Positions 34,001 through 42,200 of a stretch of DNA of 64,000 nucleotides are shown here, one piece after another. This DNA is from Paguma larvata (taxonomy: Eukaryota; Chordata; Mammalia; Carnivora; Viverridae), in NCBI GenBank assembly GCA_030068075.1, contig CM057823.1:19812485-19876484 (forward strand). Direction: 5' to 3'. The notes under the pieces were generated by a model. That model was not told where the DNA came from, did not search any database, and worked only from the letters and a program-made list of their open reading frames with translations. Made by a program: the position numbers and the translations under genes. The stretch's first letter is position 1; every line of letters begins with the position of its first letter.

Positions 34001-37000
34001 ACTGGCTGTCCTTCTGTAGCTGATGCTTCACCGGAGTTTCTGTGCTGTTTTCTTGAACCACACCTCCTTGGACTCAGATATTTTTAGGGTAATCATCCTC
34101 TGGTCACAATGGTCTCACTTGGAAGACATAACTCTCTGACTCTCCTCTGCGTCTCCCCTGTCGCTCTGTAATTAAATGGCTGTCAGAGGACATTCAGACT
34201 TGCCGCAGATGTGTTACTGAGCAGCTCTGGGCCGGAGTCATGGAAAGTGCCAGTTACTGCACCGGCCGGGACCCCGCGAGGTGTCTCGCTCAGAGTTCAC
34301 AGTGTTCGTTTCATTCGGGCCGAGTGTCTGTGTGAGAATGAAGACACCGATGTTTATTTGGGGCTAGGTACCAGCCCGGCTTATCTTACGAGCAGCCCAA
34401 ATGCTGTCCTGAAAAAGAAGCTCTGGGAGTGTGCGCCGCTGCTGCCGCGAAAAGCGAGTCCCAGGTCACCATGCTGCAGGGGCAGGGCTTCAGCCTGCGG
34501 GTCCTCTTCTGCCCCTCGGCCCTGCCTACCCAACAGTCATCCTCTCTCGTGAGCTTCCTGGTGGGGCTGCTCGGTAAGTCCTCTGACCTGCACGGTACAC
34601 AGGCCCGCAGGGGTGCGCGGGTGGAGCAGGTACCATGTGAAAGAGGGCAGAGGCCGTGTCTTGCCTTAGAATACATCTGCCACTGCCCCGAGCCCTGAAA
34701 TTTCCGCCCAGCGGGTCACTAGTATTTGAAAGCATGTATCAGCGGGATAAATTTATCGTGTCATTGAGGAAGAGAGGTGTGAGTGGCAGCTGTACAAAAC
34801 TGGTACCTCTCAGTGGCCGTCCGGGTGCTCCCGGGAACACCTGCCAGTAACAAACTGGGACGCAAGAGAGAACATCCTGTTTGCTCGCCCGCAGTTACGT
34901 AACAGGTGATATTTTCAGCCACGTCTACCGAGCACCGGCAACGTGCCAAGAGCTCTGCTGGGTACTGGGGACAGCAGGAAGAATGGCCTCTGCTCTCGGT
35001 GGGCTTTCAGGACAGGATTATGGGTGGCAAGCTGAGGAGAGTACAGGCTTCTCCAGAGCACAGAGGAAGGACACGATGGTCTAAGATGGGGTGGCAGGTG
35101 GTGACATTACCTTCTGAAGTAGGAAGAAAAGACACAGATCATGTGTTATTTGTTTGCATTAGCCATCACTGTGTACAACCGCGGACGATGGGCAGACCTG
35201 CCATTTCCCGCTTGAGAACAGGGAACTCTCCAGCCCTGACAGTATCCCATCAGCGCATGTGGTACGGTCCGAGAGGGTAGTGAAGGAGGACCCAGAGGAC
35301 GCGTGGGCAGGAGGAACAAGACAGTAGTGCCAGGAGGGGAGGAGGAGACCGTCCGAGCGAGGTTCTTAAGTTGGTGGAATCAGCCATTTCTTCCTGTAAT
35401 GGAAATGAAGAATCTTAGTATTTGGCACAGAAGATAGAGAAAGAACTTGATATCTCATCAAAATAGACTGTGTGACGTAAAGGAATCGGAGTGGTGTGTG
35501 CGTGCTGACTGTTTTCCATATGCATCGCCTTCGCAGCGTTTCTGATTCTCGGCCTGAGCATCCTGACCACGTACGGAGTCCACGCCATCGCCCGGCAGGA
35601 GGCGTGGAGTCTTGCTCTCCTTGTGCTGCTCCTCGTCCTCTGCATCGTCGTCGTGCTCACCATTTGGAGGCAGCCCCAGAACCAGCAAAAAGTAGCCTTC
35701 ATGGTACGGATCGTGAACCCTAGGGGTCCTAAATATCATGCACATTTTTCCCTTGTGTGTTAGTTTTGTAAGTTAAAAAAAAAATCACTTCTGATGAAGT
35801 TAACCATCAAACAAGAGCGTCATGATTCTTTGAGACGATACTTTTTATCATAAGTGTTCTCCCTACATGACTTTTCAAAACCTTGAATATGCTCCTCTCA
35901 CATTATTATGTATACTGTAAACAGACTGCTTGTCAAGTAATCTATGATATCAGGGAATAAGGAGAAGATTTTATTTTAGAGATTCAGTACTCTCTCAAGA
36001 AGGTTATTCCCACTAAAAGCCCTTCTGCTACAATTATCCTGTTGAGTTTGAACTAAGAGCAAGTTTGGGCTTGAAGAGAGCTTCCTGGAAGCATCCCCTT
36101 GAGATGCCAAGTGTACCCAGACTTCCAGAGGCATGGCCCGCTGATACCTGACCTAAACCAGTGCACCCTAATCTGGAGCAAACCCTGAAATGCATTGTAT
36201 CTTGGTGGTGATGCAGATGTTAGCGGGCTGGATACATCCCCCGTTGCCCTGGGCTGCACGAAAATAGTGTGAAATGGGATGCTCCCTTTAGCACCCTCTA
36301 CAGGAACGATTTTTCTTCCGGTGGTTCTTTTCGTAAGAATATAAGCTATGACAGTGTGATGGTACATATGTCAAGTTAGCTGTCACCATGTCAACACAGT
36401 TCAGGGAATGTGCTTTCCAAACTTGAGTGTGGTTAAAAAGACATTTTCCCCCTTAGGTTCCCTTCTTACCATTCTTGCCAGCCTTCAGCGTCCTGGTCAA
36501 CATTTACCTGATGGTCCAGTTGAGCGCAGACACATGGATCCGATTCAGCATCTGGATGGCACTGGGTAGGTCTTTTAACGTTGTAGCTTTCTGAACCTTG
36601 GCTCTGTCTTTCCAGCCCCATGCTCTGCGATTAGAGAAATGCACCCCCTCCGACTTCCTGGAAATAAAGTTTTTTGGTTTTTTTTTTTTTCTTCAGTTTC
36701 TTCCTTTCCCAAGTTTAGATCATCAGAGTGCTTACTTTTCCAAATGTTTTCAGATACCTTTTTTTTTTAATTACATTTTCCCAGTGACCCTGTAAAACCC
36801 TGTAGATTCTGCATTCCAGTTAATGGGTGAGGAAAAGAGGAAGCCCCAAAAAGTCAAGGGATCAAATCTGTGAATGGCAGCGAAAGACATTGATGCCAAA
36901 GCCCGTTCTTGTCAGCGTACCAGTGGACTTCTGATGATATTTTGTTTTTTTGTTTTGTTTTTTAATTTTTTTTAAATGTTTGTTTATTTTTGAGAGAGAG

Positions 37001-39274
37001 CATGAACAGGAGGGGTTAGAGAGAGAAGGAAACAGAACTCAAAGCAGGCTCCAGGCTCCACACTGTCAGCACAGAGCCAGACACAGGGCTGGACCCCGCA
37101 AACTGTGAGATCATGACCTGAGCCCAAGTCGTATGCTTAACCGACTGAGCCGCCGGGGTTCCCCTGAAGACATTTTGAGTGAGCTAATAGCAAGAAATTT
37201 CTTTTCTGTTATCTAAATTTCTTACTGTTTGAACCTTGTGATTTAGCATTAAATGACATCATTGAGCTTATAAGAGTTTACATATGTTGTAACTAAGGCC
37301 CTGAGCACTTGTCTTAAAAATGTGAGGAGAGGGGTTCCTGGGTGGCTCAATGAGTCGGCCGTCCCACTCCGGCTCAGGTCATGATCTCACAGTGTGCAGG
37401 TTCGAGGCCCACATCGGCCTGGGTGCAGTCAGCACAGAGCCCTCTTCAGATCCTCTGTCTCCCTCTCTTTCTATGCCTCCCCTGCTCCCACTGTCTCTGT
37501 CAAACATAAATAAACATGTTTAAAGAAAATGTGAGGAGAAATGTCTGTAAGGTGAAGCAGTGAGAAGCGAGAGCTAAATCTGCATTGTTAGGGTTGCCCA
37601 AGCCGTTGAAGAGTCTGCTTTTTCACAGTCCCCCCACTGGCTTAGCAAGAATGAACCTGATTCACTCTTGTGTATGTGATTGTTTGCTTTGGCTAGAAAT
37701 TAGCTTCATTTCAATTTCAAGCCACCAACCCACTTGAGTTGAGGAGATCTGGCCTCTGTCAGTTTTGCCCATCACAAACTAGAGTTTTGCTCATACTTTG
37801 GGGCCCTCACACTCTGCCAGGGAACTGGGGTGCTGGTGCCTCCAGTCACAGGTTATCCTTCCACACAGGTTACACCAGGTTGTTCTGTCTTCCTATCACT
37901 GTGGCCACTTCTGGTAGGTGCTTGTGTTGCTTCAGGGCCAGGATCCTGACAGGAATCCCCTGCCGGTCAGCCCCACCCTCAGAGATGTAGCCACGCAGCC
38001 ATCCCTTTCGGGTCCTGCGCACATGCTGCCAGGGAGCAGAGCCCAAACCCCCAGGACACGGGACTCTGGAACTCTCCCCCCTGCTCTGAGCCCAGAAGAA
38101 TCTCTTCTAAATCTGACAGAAGACTTCGACATGCTTCCTGCCTTTCCATGAGCCCTTGCTCCTTACCTCAAGCCTAGTCCACTGTGGTTTAACGTACTTG
38201 GTCTTAGTTAAGAGCATCGACTATGGAGCCAGACTCTCTGTGTTTTAATCTATGCCTGCCATTTATTCACTGTGCGGCTGAGGCCAAGCTACCTCTCTGG
38301 TTTTGTACCTGTTTCTTTGTAAAATGGTGATGATAGTACCTTTGAGGACAGGGAGCGTTTGGTCTTTAAACCATTGAGGGTATGAGAGGAAATAGAATCA
38401 TTCCTCAATGTACCTGCCAAAATGCTAATTGGTAGCCTACTTCCCATTTTTTTAGATGGGAAGATTATAATGCATTTTACGTCAACCCCAAACTCTCAGC
38501 CAATTTTTAAATATATAATTCAAGCAAAGAAAAATGCTTACATGTAAGTAATAAACTGTCTGGTGGGGATACTTAAGACCTTTGCTTCTAATTCCCAGCC
38601 AGCACGACTGTTAATAGTTACTTCGTACACAGTTGTTTGGCCTCTCCTGGTGACAGTAACACGTTTACACGTGTCCCCTTAGTTTCCATAGGGCGTGCAT
38701 TCCAAAATATCTCATGTGACTCTGACACCCCCCCGACTTGTGTTTGGGATATCATTTGAGATTTTACCCCCCGTATCTTTTTATTCAGAGTGTAGTATTG
38801 AGTTTTGAGAAAATAAATGTATTTTTTGACATAAATGTTTGAGAACACTTACTGAGAGAAGTATACGTTCTATAAAGACTGAGTGTTAAAAATGGAGAAA
38901 CACATTGTGCTGGAAAAGCGTCCACCAGGGACCTTCTGCAGGGGAATCCTCTTGCATTCTGTTCTAAAATAGCCCAGAAAGAGAAGGCAGAATATGAAGT
39001 TCTCTGTTAAACTCTCCATATTCAGTCATTTTCTAACCTACTTAAAACATAGTTTTTTTTTTTCTTTTTCCCTCAAAAAGGTTTCCTGATCTACTTCGCT
39101 TATGGCATTAGACACAGCCTGGAGGGTAATCCGAGAGATGAAGAAGATGAAGAGACTTACTCAGGCAACATTCATGCAGCAACAGAAGAAAAATCTGCCA
39201 TTCAAGCCAGCGACCCTCACCAAAGAAACCTGAGTTTGCCTTTCATATTCCACGAAAAAACGAGTGAATGCTAA
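18665..39274 (+). CDS. SLC7A2: SLC7A2: cationic amino acid transporter 2 (CAT-2), complete coding span
   Basis: Sodium-independent plasma-membrane transporter for arginine, lysine and ornithine (APC superfamily, SLC7 family). It supplies arginine to nitric oxide synthase and arginase. The coding region is join(18665-19040, 20944-21099, 24606-24771, 26161-26294, 27309-27531, 29393-29532 or 29789-29925, 32577-32679, 34368-34573, 35537-35703, 36457-36565, 39081-39274). I checked every junction: all introns are GT..AG and phases agree. The CAT-2B route gives 657 residues and the CAT-2A route 656, one less than my memory of the human forms, the missing residue being in the acidic C-terminal tail. 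About 14 membrane helices are expected. The three N-glycosylation sites known in CAT-2 are all present (N157, N227, N239). No frameshift or stop breaks the frame, so the gene looks functional. Confidence 0.97.
19276..20480 (-). mobile_element. 5'-truncated LINE-1 with ORF2 C-terminal end, antisense in SLC7A2 intron 2
   Basis: Reading the minus strand: truncated start near 20480, about 300 codons of open frame coding for the C-terminal end of L1 ORF2 (the cysteine/histidine stretch with '[13 protein letters not shown]', then '[19 protein letters not shown]' and '[14 protein letters not shown]'), then a G-rich polypurine tract, 3' UTR and a poly-A seen as about 25 T's at 19274-19299. GGAAACCTGCTTTTT occurs on both sides (19264 and 20480), so this is a normal target-primed insertion with 15-bp duplication. 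The open frame and clean ends say it is fairly young. It lacks the reverse transcriptase and endonuclease and is immobile. Confidence 0.95.
20514..20719 (+). mobile_element. Can-SINE
   Basis: 'ggggctcctgggtggctcac' start, CT-rich middle, (AAAAT)n tail. The flanks 'ctatagttc' and 'ccatagttc' are a probable worn target-site duplication. It sits just behind the L1 of intron 2. Confidence 0.9.
20944..21099 (+). CDS. SLC7A2: SLC7A2 exon 3
   Basis: Acceptor TTTTTGGAAG ends at 20943, with only a modest pyrimidine tract. The donor is GTAAGA at 21100. Length 156, phase 1 in and out. It encodes residues 126-178: extracellular loop with the glycosylation site N157-Y-T and helix 4 (ending [12 protein letters not shown]). 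Because the length is a multiple of three, skipping it would keep the frame but remove a helix. Confidence 0.97.
21172..21332 (+). pseudogene. Relic duplicate of SLC7A2 exon 2 (3' half) plus its donor and first intron bases
   Basis: This segment in intron 3 aligns with 18928-19092. ATTTGGGGCC.GAGTTCCCAA is shared but for one base, CACTGGCT.GAATC follows, then the former donor and intron text TTTTAAAAA and GTGGAATGG.AGAAATAGCA. It covers the last 113 bases of exon 2 and 52 bases of intron 2, so it arose from DNA duplication, not from spliced RNA. The copy has small deletions, in-frame stops, and its donor (GTATGT in exon 2) has become ACCTGT, so it is dead. It begins 72 bp behind exon 3. Confidence 0.88.
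21645..21860 (+). mobile_element. MIR-type tRNA-derived ancient SINE
   Basis: Starts 'gcatagtggtttagaagggc', has 'ctcagtttgttcatccataa' then 'aaaatggggatattaatctt', and ends 'ctggtacatagtaagcactt', the order of the MIR consensus. Confidence 0.8.
21999..22226 (+). mobile_element. Can-SINE
   Basis: 'gggggcgcctgggtggctca' start with an intact A-box-like part and an A-rich tail. The flanks AAAATCTACG / AAAATCTATG form a target-site duplication with one change. Confidence 0.95.
22230..23285. other. SLC7A2 intron 3, nothing recognised
   Basis: AT-rich intronic sequence with no recent repeat and no splice-flanked open frame. Confidence 0.5.
23290..24090 (+). mobile_element. Old LINE-1 3' fragment in SLC7A2 intron 3
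   Basis: Sense-strand L1M-type text: 'aacctaatagaaaaaatggg' (23626), 'ttataaaaggatgatgatgt' (23786) and a 3' end with 'atttttctgtatcttcaaat' (24018). Heavily diverged, with no usable frame. Confidence 0.6.
24109..24179. repeat. Two-copy tandem duplication, 40-bp period
   Basis: TTAAAAATATCTTTTTGGTG plus TGACTGTT occurs at 24111 and again at 24151. This is a recent small local duplication. Confidence 0.92.
24606..24771 (+). CDS. SLC7A2: SLC7A2 exon 4
   Basis: Acceptor TTTTTCCATAG ends at 24605. The donor is GTGTGA at 24772, a weak version of the consensus. It encodes residues 178-233: loop with '[12 protein letters not shown]', helix 5 (about 193-212, [18 protein letters not shown]) and the start of extracellular loop 3 with glycosylation site N227-I-S. 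Enters in phase 1, leaves in phase 2. Confidence 0.97.
25480..25679 (-). mobile_element. Can-SINE, reverse orientation
   Basis: Ends 'ggtcatccaggtgccc'. Flanked by CTGGTTTTATACAATTTTT (25461) and CTGGTTTTATACCATTTTT (25680), a 19-bp duplication with one mismatch. Confidence 0.93.
26161..26294 (+). CDS. SLC7A2: SLC7A2 exon 5
   Basis: Acceptor GTTCTCCTCCTTAG ends at 26160; donor GTAAGG at 26295. It encodes residues 233-278: rest of extracellular loop 3 with glycosylation site N239-G-T, then helix 6 (about 255-277, containing '[14 protein letters not shown]'), a stretch nearly invariant among CATs. The final G joins GT of exon 6 to make Gly278. Confidence 0.97.
26445..26610 (+). mobile_element. 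MIR-type ancient SINE
   Basis: 'gctctgagccttggtttcca', 'tggtaaaattgggagagcca', and end 'tattttataaatgttagtca' follow the 3' half of the MIR consensus. Confidence 0.65.
27309..27531 (+). CDS. SLC7A2: SLC7A2 exon 6
   Basis: Acceptor ATATCTCCTTAG ends at 27308. The donor is GTACAT at 27532, weak beyond the GT. It encodes residues 278-352: conserved cytosolic '[15 protein letters not shown]' (278-292), helix 7 (about 293-313), extracellular loop '[19 protein letters not shown]' and the start of helix 8 ([14 protein letters not shown]). It ends in phase 2 (AG of Ser352), which can be completed by C of exon 7B or T of exon 7A, giving Ser either way. Confidence 0.97.
27610..29390. other. SLC7A2 intron 6, no exon recognised
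   Basis: AT-rich sequence with short CA/GT patches near 27790-27840 and no SINE. Being SINE-free next to the alternative exons, it may hold splicing control sites, but none was identified by eye. Confidence 0.45.
29393..29532 (+). CDS. SLC7A2: SLC7A2 exon 7B (mutually exclusive; CAT-2B, high affinity)
   Basis: Acceptor TTGCCTTTTATTCAG ends at 29392; donor GTGAGA at 29533. 140 bp. It encodes residues 352-399 including '[14 protein letters not shown]' and 'QINSKTKTP'. Glu369 and Asn381 are the residues that, from published human CAT-2 mutants as I recall them, separate high-affinity CAT-2B from low-affinity CAT-2A; this exon has both. It also resembles CAT-1 most closely. Phase 2 in, phase 1 out. 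It is used instead of exon 7A: both together (277 bp) would shift the frame. Confidence 0.96.
29668..29690 (+). promoter_or_regulatory. Decoy 3' splice site upstream of exon 7A
   Basis: Sixteen T's followed by GGCATAG, then G. This fits the pattern of a strong acceptor, yet it lies 98 bp before the real exon 7A acceptor (AG at 29787-29788). Use of it would add an intronic segment with in-frame stops. It may bind pyrimidine-tract proteins and take part in 7A/7B choice (inference). Confidence 0.4.
29789..29925 (+). CDS. SLC7A2: SLC7A2 exon 7A (mutually exclusive; CAT-2A, low affinity)
   Basis: Acceptor CTTTTTCTGTTCTAG ends at 29788; donor GTAAGC at 29926. 137 bp, phase 2 in and phase 1 out, so it fits the same slot as 7B. 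It encodes '[16 protein letters not shown]' and 'RVSKRQSP'. Arg369 replaces Glu369, and the segment is one residue shorter, lacking Asn381, the pattern reported for the low-affinity, high-capacity liver form CAT-2A. It is clearly a diverged tandem duplicate of exon 7B, 256 bp downstream. Residue 378 is Gly, where I recall Ala in human. Confidence 0.96.
29930..31340. other. SLC7A2 intron 7, nothing recognised
   Basis: AT-rich intronic sequence with a short GTG repeat near 30079. Short open frames only, with no splice-flanked exon. Confidence 0.5.
31345..31625 (+). mobile_element. MIR-type ancient SINE
   Basis: 'attgccacttcatagttcta', 'cccgtctataaaatgaggat' and 'gcctcataggattattggat' follow the MIR order, with an insertion in the middle. 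Confidence 0.65.
32104..32313 (-). mobile_element. Can-SINE, reverse orientation
   Basis: Full-length reverse copy ending 'gccacccaggcgcccc'. CAGGCCAATATTTTTT occurs at 32087 and again at 32314, a perfect target-site duplication. Little diverged, so probably recent. Confidence 0.95.
32577..32679 (+). CDS. SLC7A2: SLC7A2 exon 8
   Basis: Acceptor GCTCTTTCCCCAATAG ends at 32576; donor GTGAGT at 32680. It encodes residues 399-433 (CAT-2B numbering): '[20 protein letters not shown]' and the helix running into '[11 protein letters not shown]'. Phase 1 in, phase 2 out. This exon is common to both isoforms. Confidence 0.97.
32860..33056 (-). mobile_element. Can-SINE, reverse orientation
   Basis: Short-headed reverse copy ending 'gccacccaggcacccg'. 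TAGCAAAGAATT flanks it at 32848 and 33067. Confidence 0.9.
33140..33700 (+). mobile_element. Old LINE-1 3'-end fragment in intron 8
   Basis: 'atttgcaatagtgaaaaaaa', 'acatcagcagcagaatggtt' and 'gggtggttttgattttcttc' are worn forms of L1 3' text on the sense strand. Includes a short 'gatatctatacagatatcta' tandem patch at 33240. Confidence 0.6.
34368..34573 (+). CDS. SLC7A2: SLC7A2 exon 9
   Basis: The acceptor GGGGCTAG ends at 34367 with almost no pyrimidine tract. The donor is GTAAGT at 34574 (ideal). It encodes residues 433-502: the large intracellular loop starting '[12 protein letters not shown]' and the beginning of the next helix ([11 protein letters not shown]). An alanine run A456-A460 follows 'GVC'; human has a Ser/Pro/Arg stretch there. 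GC-rich compared with the other exons, with many CpG codons. Phase 2 in, phase 1 out. Confidence 0.96.
34575..35536. other. SLC7A2 intron 9, fairly GC-rich, no exon recognised
   Basis: Several overlapping open frames on both strands here are by-products of base composition. The portion 34925-35080 ('caacgtgccaagagctctgc', 'tactggggacagcaggaaga') resembles the 3' part of an ancient MIR/L2 element. Confidence 0.5.
35537..35703 (+). CDS. SLC7A2: SLC7A2 exon 10
   Basis: Acceptor CATCGCCTTCGCAG ends at 35536. The donor is GTACGG at 35704, weak. It encodes residues 502-557: two helices ([14 protein letters not shown] and [17 protein letters not shown]) with a short 'HAIARQEAW' link, then '[13 protein letters not shown]', the start of the CAT-specific C-terminal domain. 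It leaves in phase 0. Confidence 0.97.
35705..36456. other. SLC7A2 intron 10, nothing recognised
   Basis: The text 36100-36300 ('cctgatacctgacctaaacc', 'taatctggagcaaaccctga') has no recognised repeat or exon. Confidence 0.45.
36457..36565 (+). CDS. SLC7A2: SLC7A2 exon 11
   Basis: Acceptor TTTTCCCCCTTAG ends at 36456; donor GTAGGT at 36566. It encodes residues 558-594, helix '[19 protein letters not shown]' and '[17 protein letters not shown]', highly conserved among CATs. Phase 0 in, phase 1 out. Confidence 0.97.
36960..37164 (-). mobile_element. Can-SINE, reverse orientation
   Basis: 'aaatgtttgtttatttttga' head, end 'gactgagccgccggggttcc'. Somewhat diverged. Confidence 0.9.
37331..37526 (+). 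mobile_element. Can-SINE
   Basis: 'ggggttcctgggtggctcaa' start. AAATGTGAGGAGA flanks it at 37318-37330 and 37527-37539. Confidence 0.93.
38200..38365 (+). mobile_element. MIR-type ancient SINE in intron 11
   Basis: 'ttaagagcatcgactatgga', 'ttattcactgtgcggctgag', 'tttctttgtaaaatggtgat' follow the MIR consensus order from its 5' end. Confidence 0.75.
39081..39274 (+). CDS. SLC7A2: SLC7A2 exon 12 (last exon, stop TAA 39272-39274)
   Basis: Acceptor TTTTCCCTCAAAAAG ends at 39080. It encodes residues 594-657: last helix ([15 protein letters not shown]) and the cytosolic tail with an acidic run 'RDEEDEE' and '[10 protein letters not shown]'. The tail ends ...HEKTSEC; human ends in Phe by my memory, so TTC to TGC gives a terminal cysteine here. 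One residue fewer than human in the acidic part. Confidence 0.97.
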
Positions 39275-42200
39275 CGCTTGCAGGAGCTGAGCTGGTCCAC
39301 AGTCTTAACATACCTATCGTCCGTGGAGTAAACCATGACAGGGTGTCAGCATCCTGCTGGGTTGCCGTGGGTTTGCTGCGAACATAGTTCACCCTAACTT
39401 ATACTTACCTGGACAGCACCTCCTCAGACGGTGAATTATGTACCTGGGGAGACCTCCCAAGCTCTCTCTCAGCGGTGAATACCCCCCCAGATAGTGGGCG
39501 AATGTGCGTGTGCGTGTGTGTGTTGGGGTCTGCGAATGTTGAAAGTTCGTTGTGTTTTATTACTACCGCATTACATTTTTCCGGTGTTGTCATTAATTGG
39601 TGGCTTACAGCACATGCTGAAATGGAGGCAATCACTGAATAGAAAAGTGTTTTGTGTGTGCCTGGTGCGTTTGGGGACATACCTGTTGCTTTTCTCTATT
39701 AGGTGTCATTAATGTCAATTAGAACATGCTAAAAATGCAGTTACCCATCTTGGTGTCTGTCGTTGGTCAGGAGCAAGAGGAGGGGATGAGAAACGAGCCT
39801 TTTCTATAACTTATAAATGCCAACAGTGGGTTTAGTACAGATTTTTCGTCTACAAAGTATGGCAGTTTACCCAAACTTCAGCCACCACGGGGGTTTGTAT
39901 CTGCCTTATACCACTCAGGGCAAGAGTGGTGTTCCGTGTCACCAGATGGGGCCCCTTTCAACCACTTTTTTAAGAGACGTGCTCCTTACATATAAAGACT
40001 TCACCTGCTGTGAGTGCTGTATACCCCTCAGTCCAGCCAGCGGCTTGAGAGCAGTATGTGTGCTCTACCTGGGGCCCTTTATGCCAGAAAGTGAAGCCGG
40101 TCCCTGTGGCCGGAAAGCTTGCATAAGTGGCAGTGACAAGGGTATATTTGAAAATCAGAGTTAGACATAACCTTGGAAAAGTAGACACTAAACATCCCTG
40201 TCTTTAAAGTCACTTAAAATAAGCCAGTACAGTCTTTAGATCACACAGTTGGTGGAAGGATGCACACTTTTTTCCATTACTTAATAACTAATCACAGTTC
40301 AGCTTTTTTAAAAATCTCCTCAGGTACAGATTTCACTCCTTTGTTTCTATTATTTTGTCTTGTCCCAGATATGAGAGGCTACAACCGCAAATTATGTCTT
40401 TCTTTATTACATGCCAAAGAGGAGAGCTGAAGGGATACTAAAGAAAAAATTCCCCTGTTCTGAGTGTAAAGTGCCTATTCAGATATTAAATTGCATTTGA
40501 CCGAGTTTAAGGGGTTTGGATCTAATTTGCCTTCAGTGTTTCTTCTGGAAACATTCAGGGATGTTTTTCTTCCTCTGATCCCATAAATCGTTTGGCACTT
40601 TTTATCTCATTTATTTTTAATCGACCACACTAAATCAATTAATAAGAACTCTAGTATTCTATAATAACCCAACAGCGATTGGGGAGTAACATATTTTGGT
40701 TAAATACATGATTATTTAAAACCTCCAACTGAAAAAATGTAACCTAATTGAATTAAAGCTATATAAACACAGTACCCTTTGTATAAGTAAATGATTTGTT
40801 TTTACATGTTAGTTTCTCTAATTGCTGTGTTTTACTTCATAGGGTTCTCAAATCGTGGACTGTTTATCCGCAGTGTGCTTTGCTTCTCATAAATTGTTTT
40901 TCTTACAGGTAATTACATGGTTTACTAGGTGAGGCTAGAGGCTAAAAACTTATAGGTATATGGGTTACATTCCCAGGATAAATGTTATCAAGCACCCCAG
41001 TTGATCAGCTTAATCGAAAGGCAAGGAAAACATTGGTTTTCTGACAGCACTTCCAAGAGATTAGTTATTTCACTGATGCCATTAAAAAGCAAGTTGTGAT
41101 TGTTTGGTCAAACCAAAAGTTTATCGTGATTAAATATCAGGTAAACAGGTAGAAAGCCTGGGTTGCTGGCTGCTAGTGTTGTAGCATCCCTGACCTAGAA
41201 CTCAGTACTGACATTCCACAGTTTCCAGGGTGCACATGGAAAAATCTGAAGCCCAGAATTCTCTTTCAAGCATGTAGAGAGGAAGAGTTGGAGACGTAAG
41301 GGGTAAAATATTTTTGTAAGGACTTTAAGTATGATCACAAGTCCTTGCTGTTAGAGTAGTATGCTGAGAACTCCCTTTTACTCTATAAGCAATCTAGAAT
41401 AGGCCCTTAACACAGGGAACATGAGGAATTTCGTATGTAAATGTTTAGGTCTTTTACTGTAACAAAATCAAGAAATTTCTTTAGAATGTGATAGGCAGCT
41501 AAAACTATTATGCCCACTGTGTTCAATTAGGAGCAGAATCTAGTTAAAATTTATTTTTTCATATTAAAACCCTTTGCAAACACAAATATCTATGAAAAGA
41601 TGCTTTGTCGGTGACTGTGCTTTTTTCCTGTGAAGACTCAAATATGTGTTCATATCCCTGTATGAGTGTGTGTGCATATATATGTATATGTCTTATATGT
41701 CTGTGTATTTCAAAGAGTGTATAAGTCGGTTGGGTTTATGATGGGCTTTGGAAACAAAACCATTATATAGATTTAAAAAAAACCCAATTGATGTGGAGAA
41801 AAAAATATGTTTTATATTGATAGGTATGCTTATATAAAATTTTTAGGTTTTAAACTATTTTGCAATATACAGCAATTTTATATGTATGATATTTTCTATA
41901 GATTCTTTAAGAAAGATATATTTATAATGTAATATGGAATCACTAAACTCTAGTACATTATAACAGGTGCTTTATAATCTGAAATGGAGTAGGGATAGGA
42001 GGTATTAGGGTATTTCTGTTTACTTGTTTCTGTGGCACCTTTCTGACGTCTCTGTCTTGCTGTGTGTTTATTAGGAAAAGCCCATACTACTGGCTCTTTC
42101 ACCAGCCCCCCATTCCGACATCTGAATTCATAACCTTAAGAACAAAATACTGCTTTTACTTTCTTGAGGATTACCAAAATGTTTTGTATAGATTTGACTA

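Noticed and set aside
33693..34061. 122-codon minus-strand open frame
   Set aside because: Low-complexity Ser/Pro-rich reading in intron 8 with no exon signals.
37739..38151. GC-richer stretch in intron 11 with overlapping open frames, considered as an alternative exon
   Set aside because: No convincing acceptor/donor pair, frames open on both strands, and no match to the CAT family or any domain I know.
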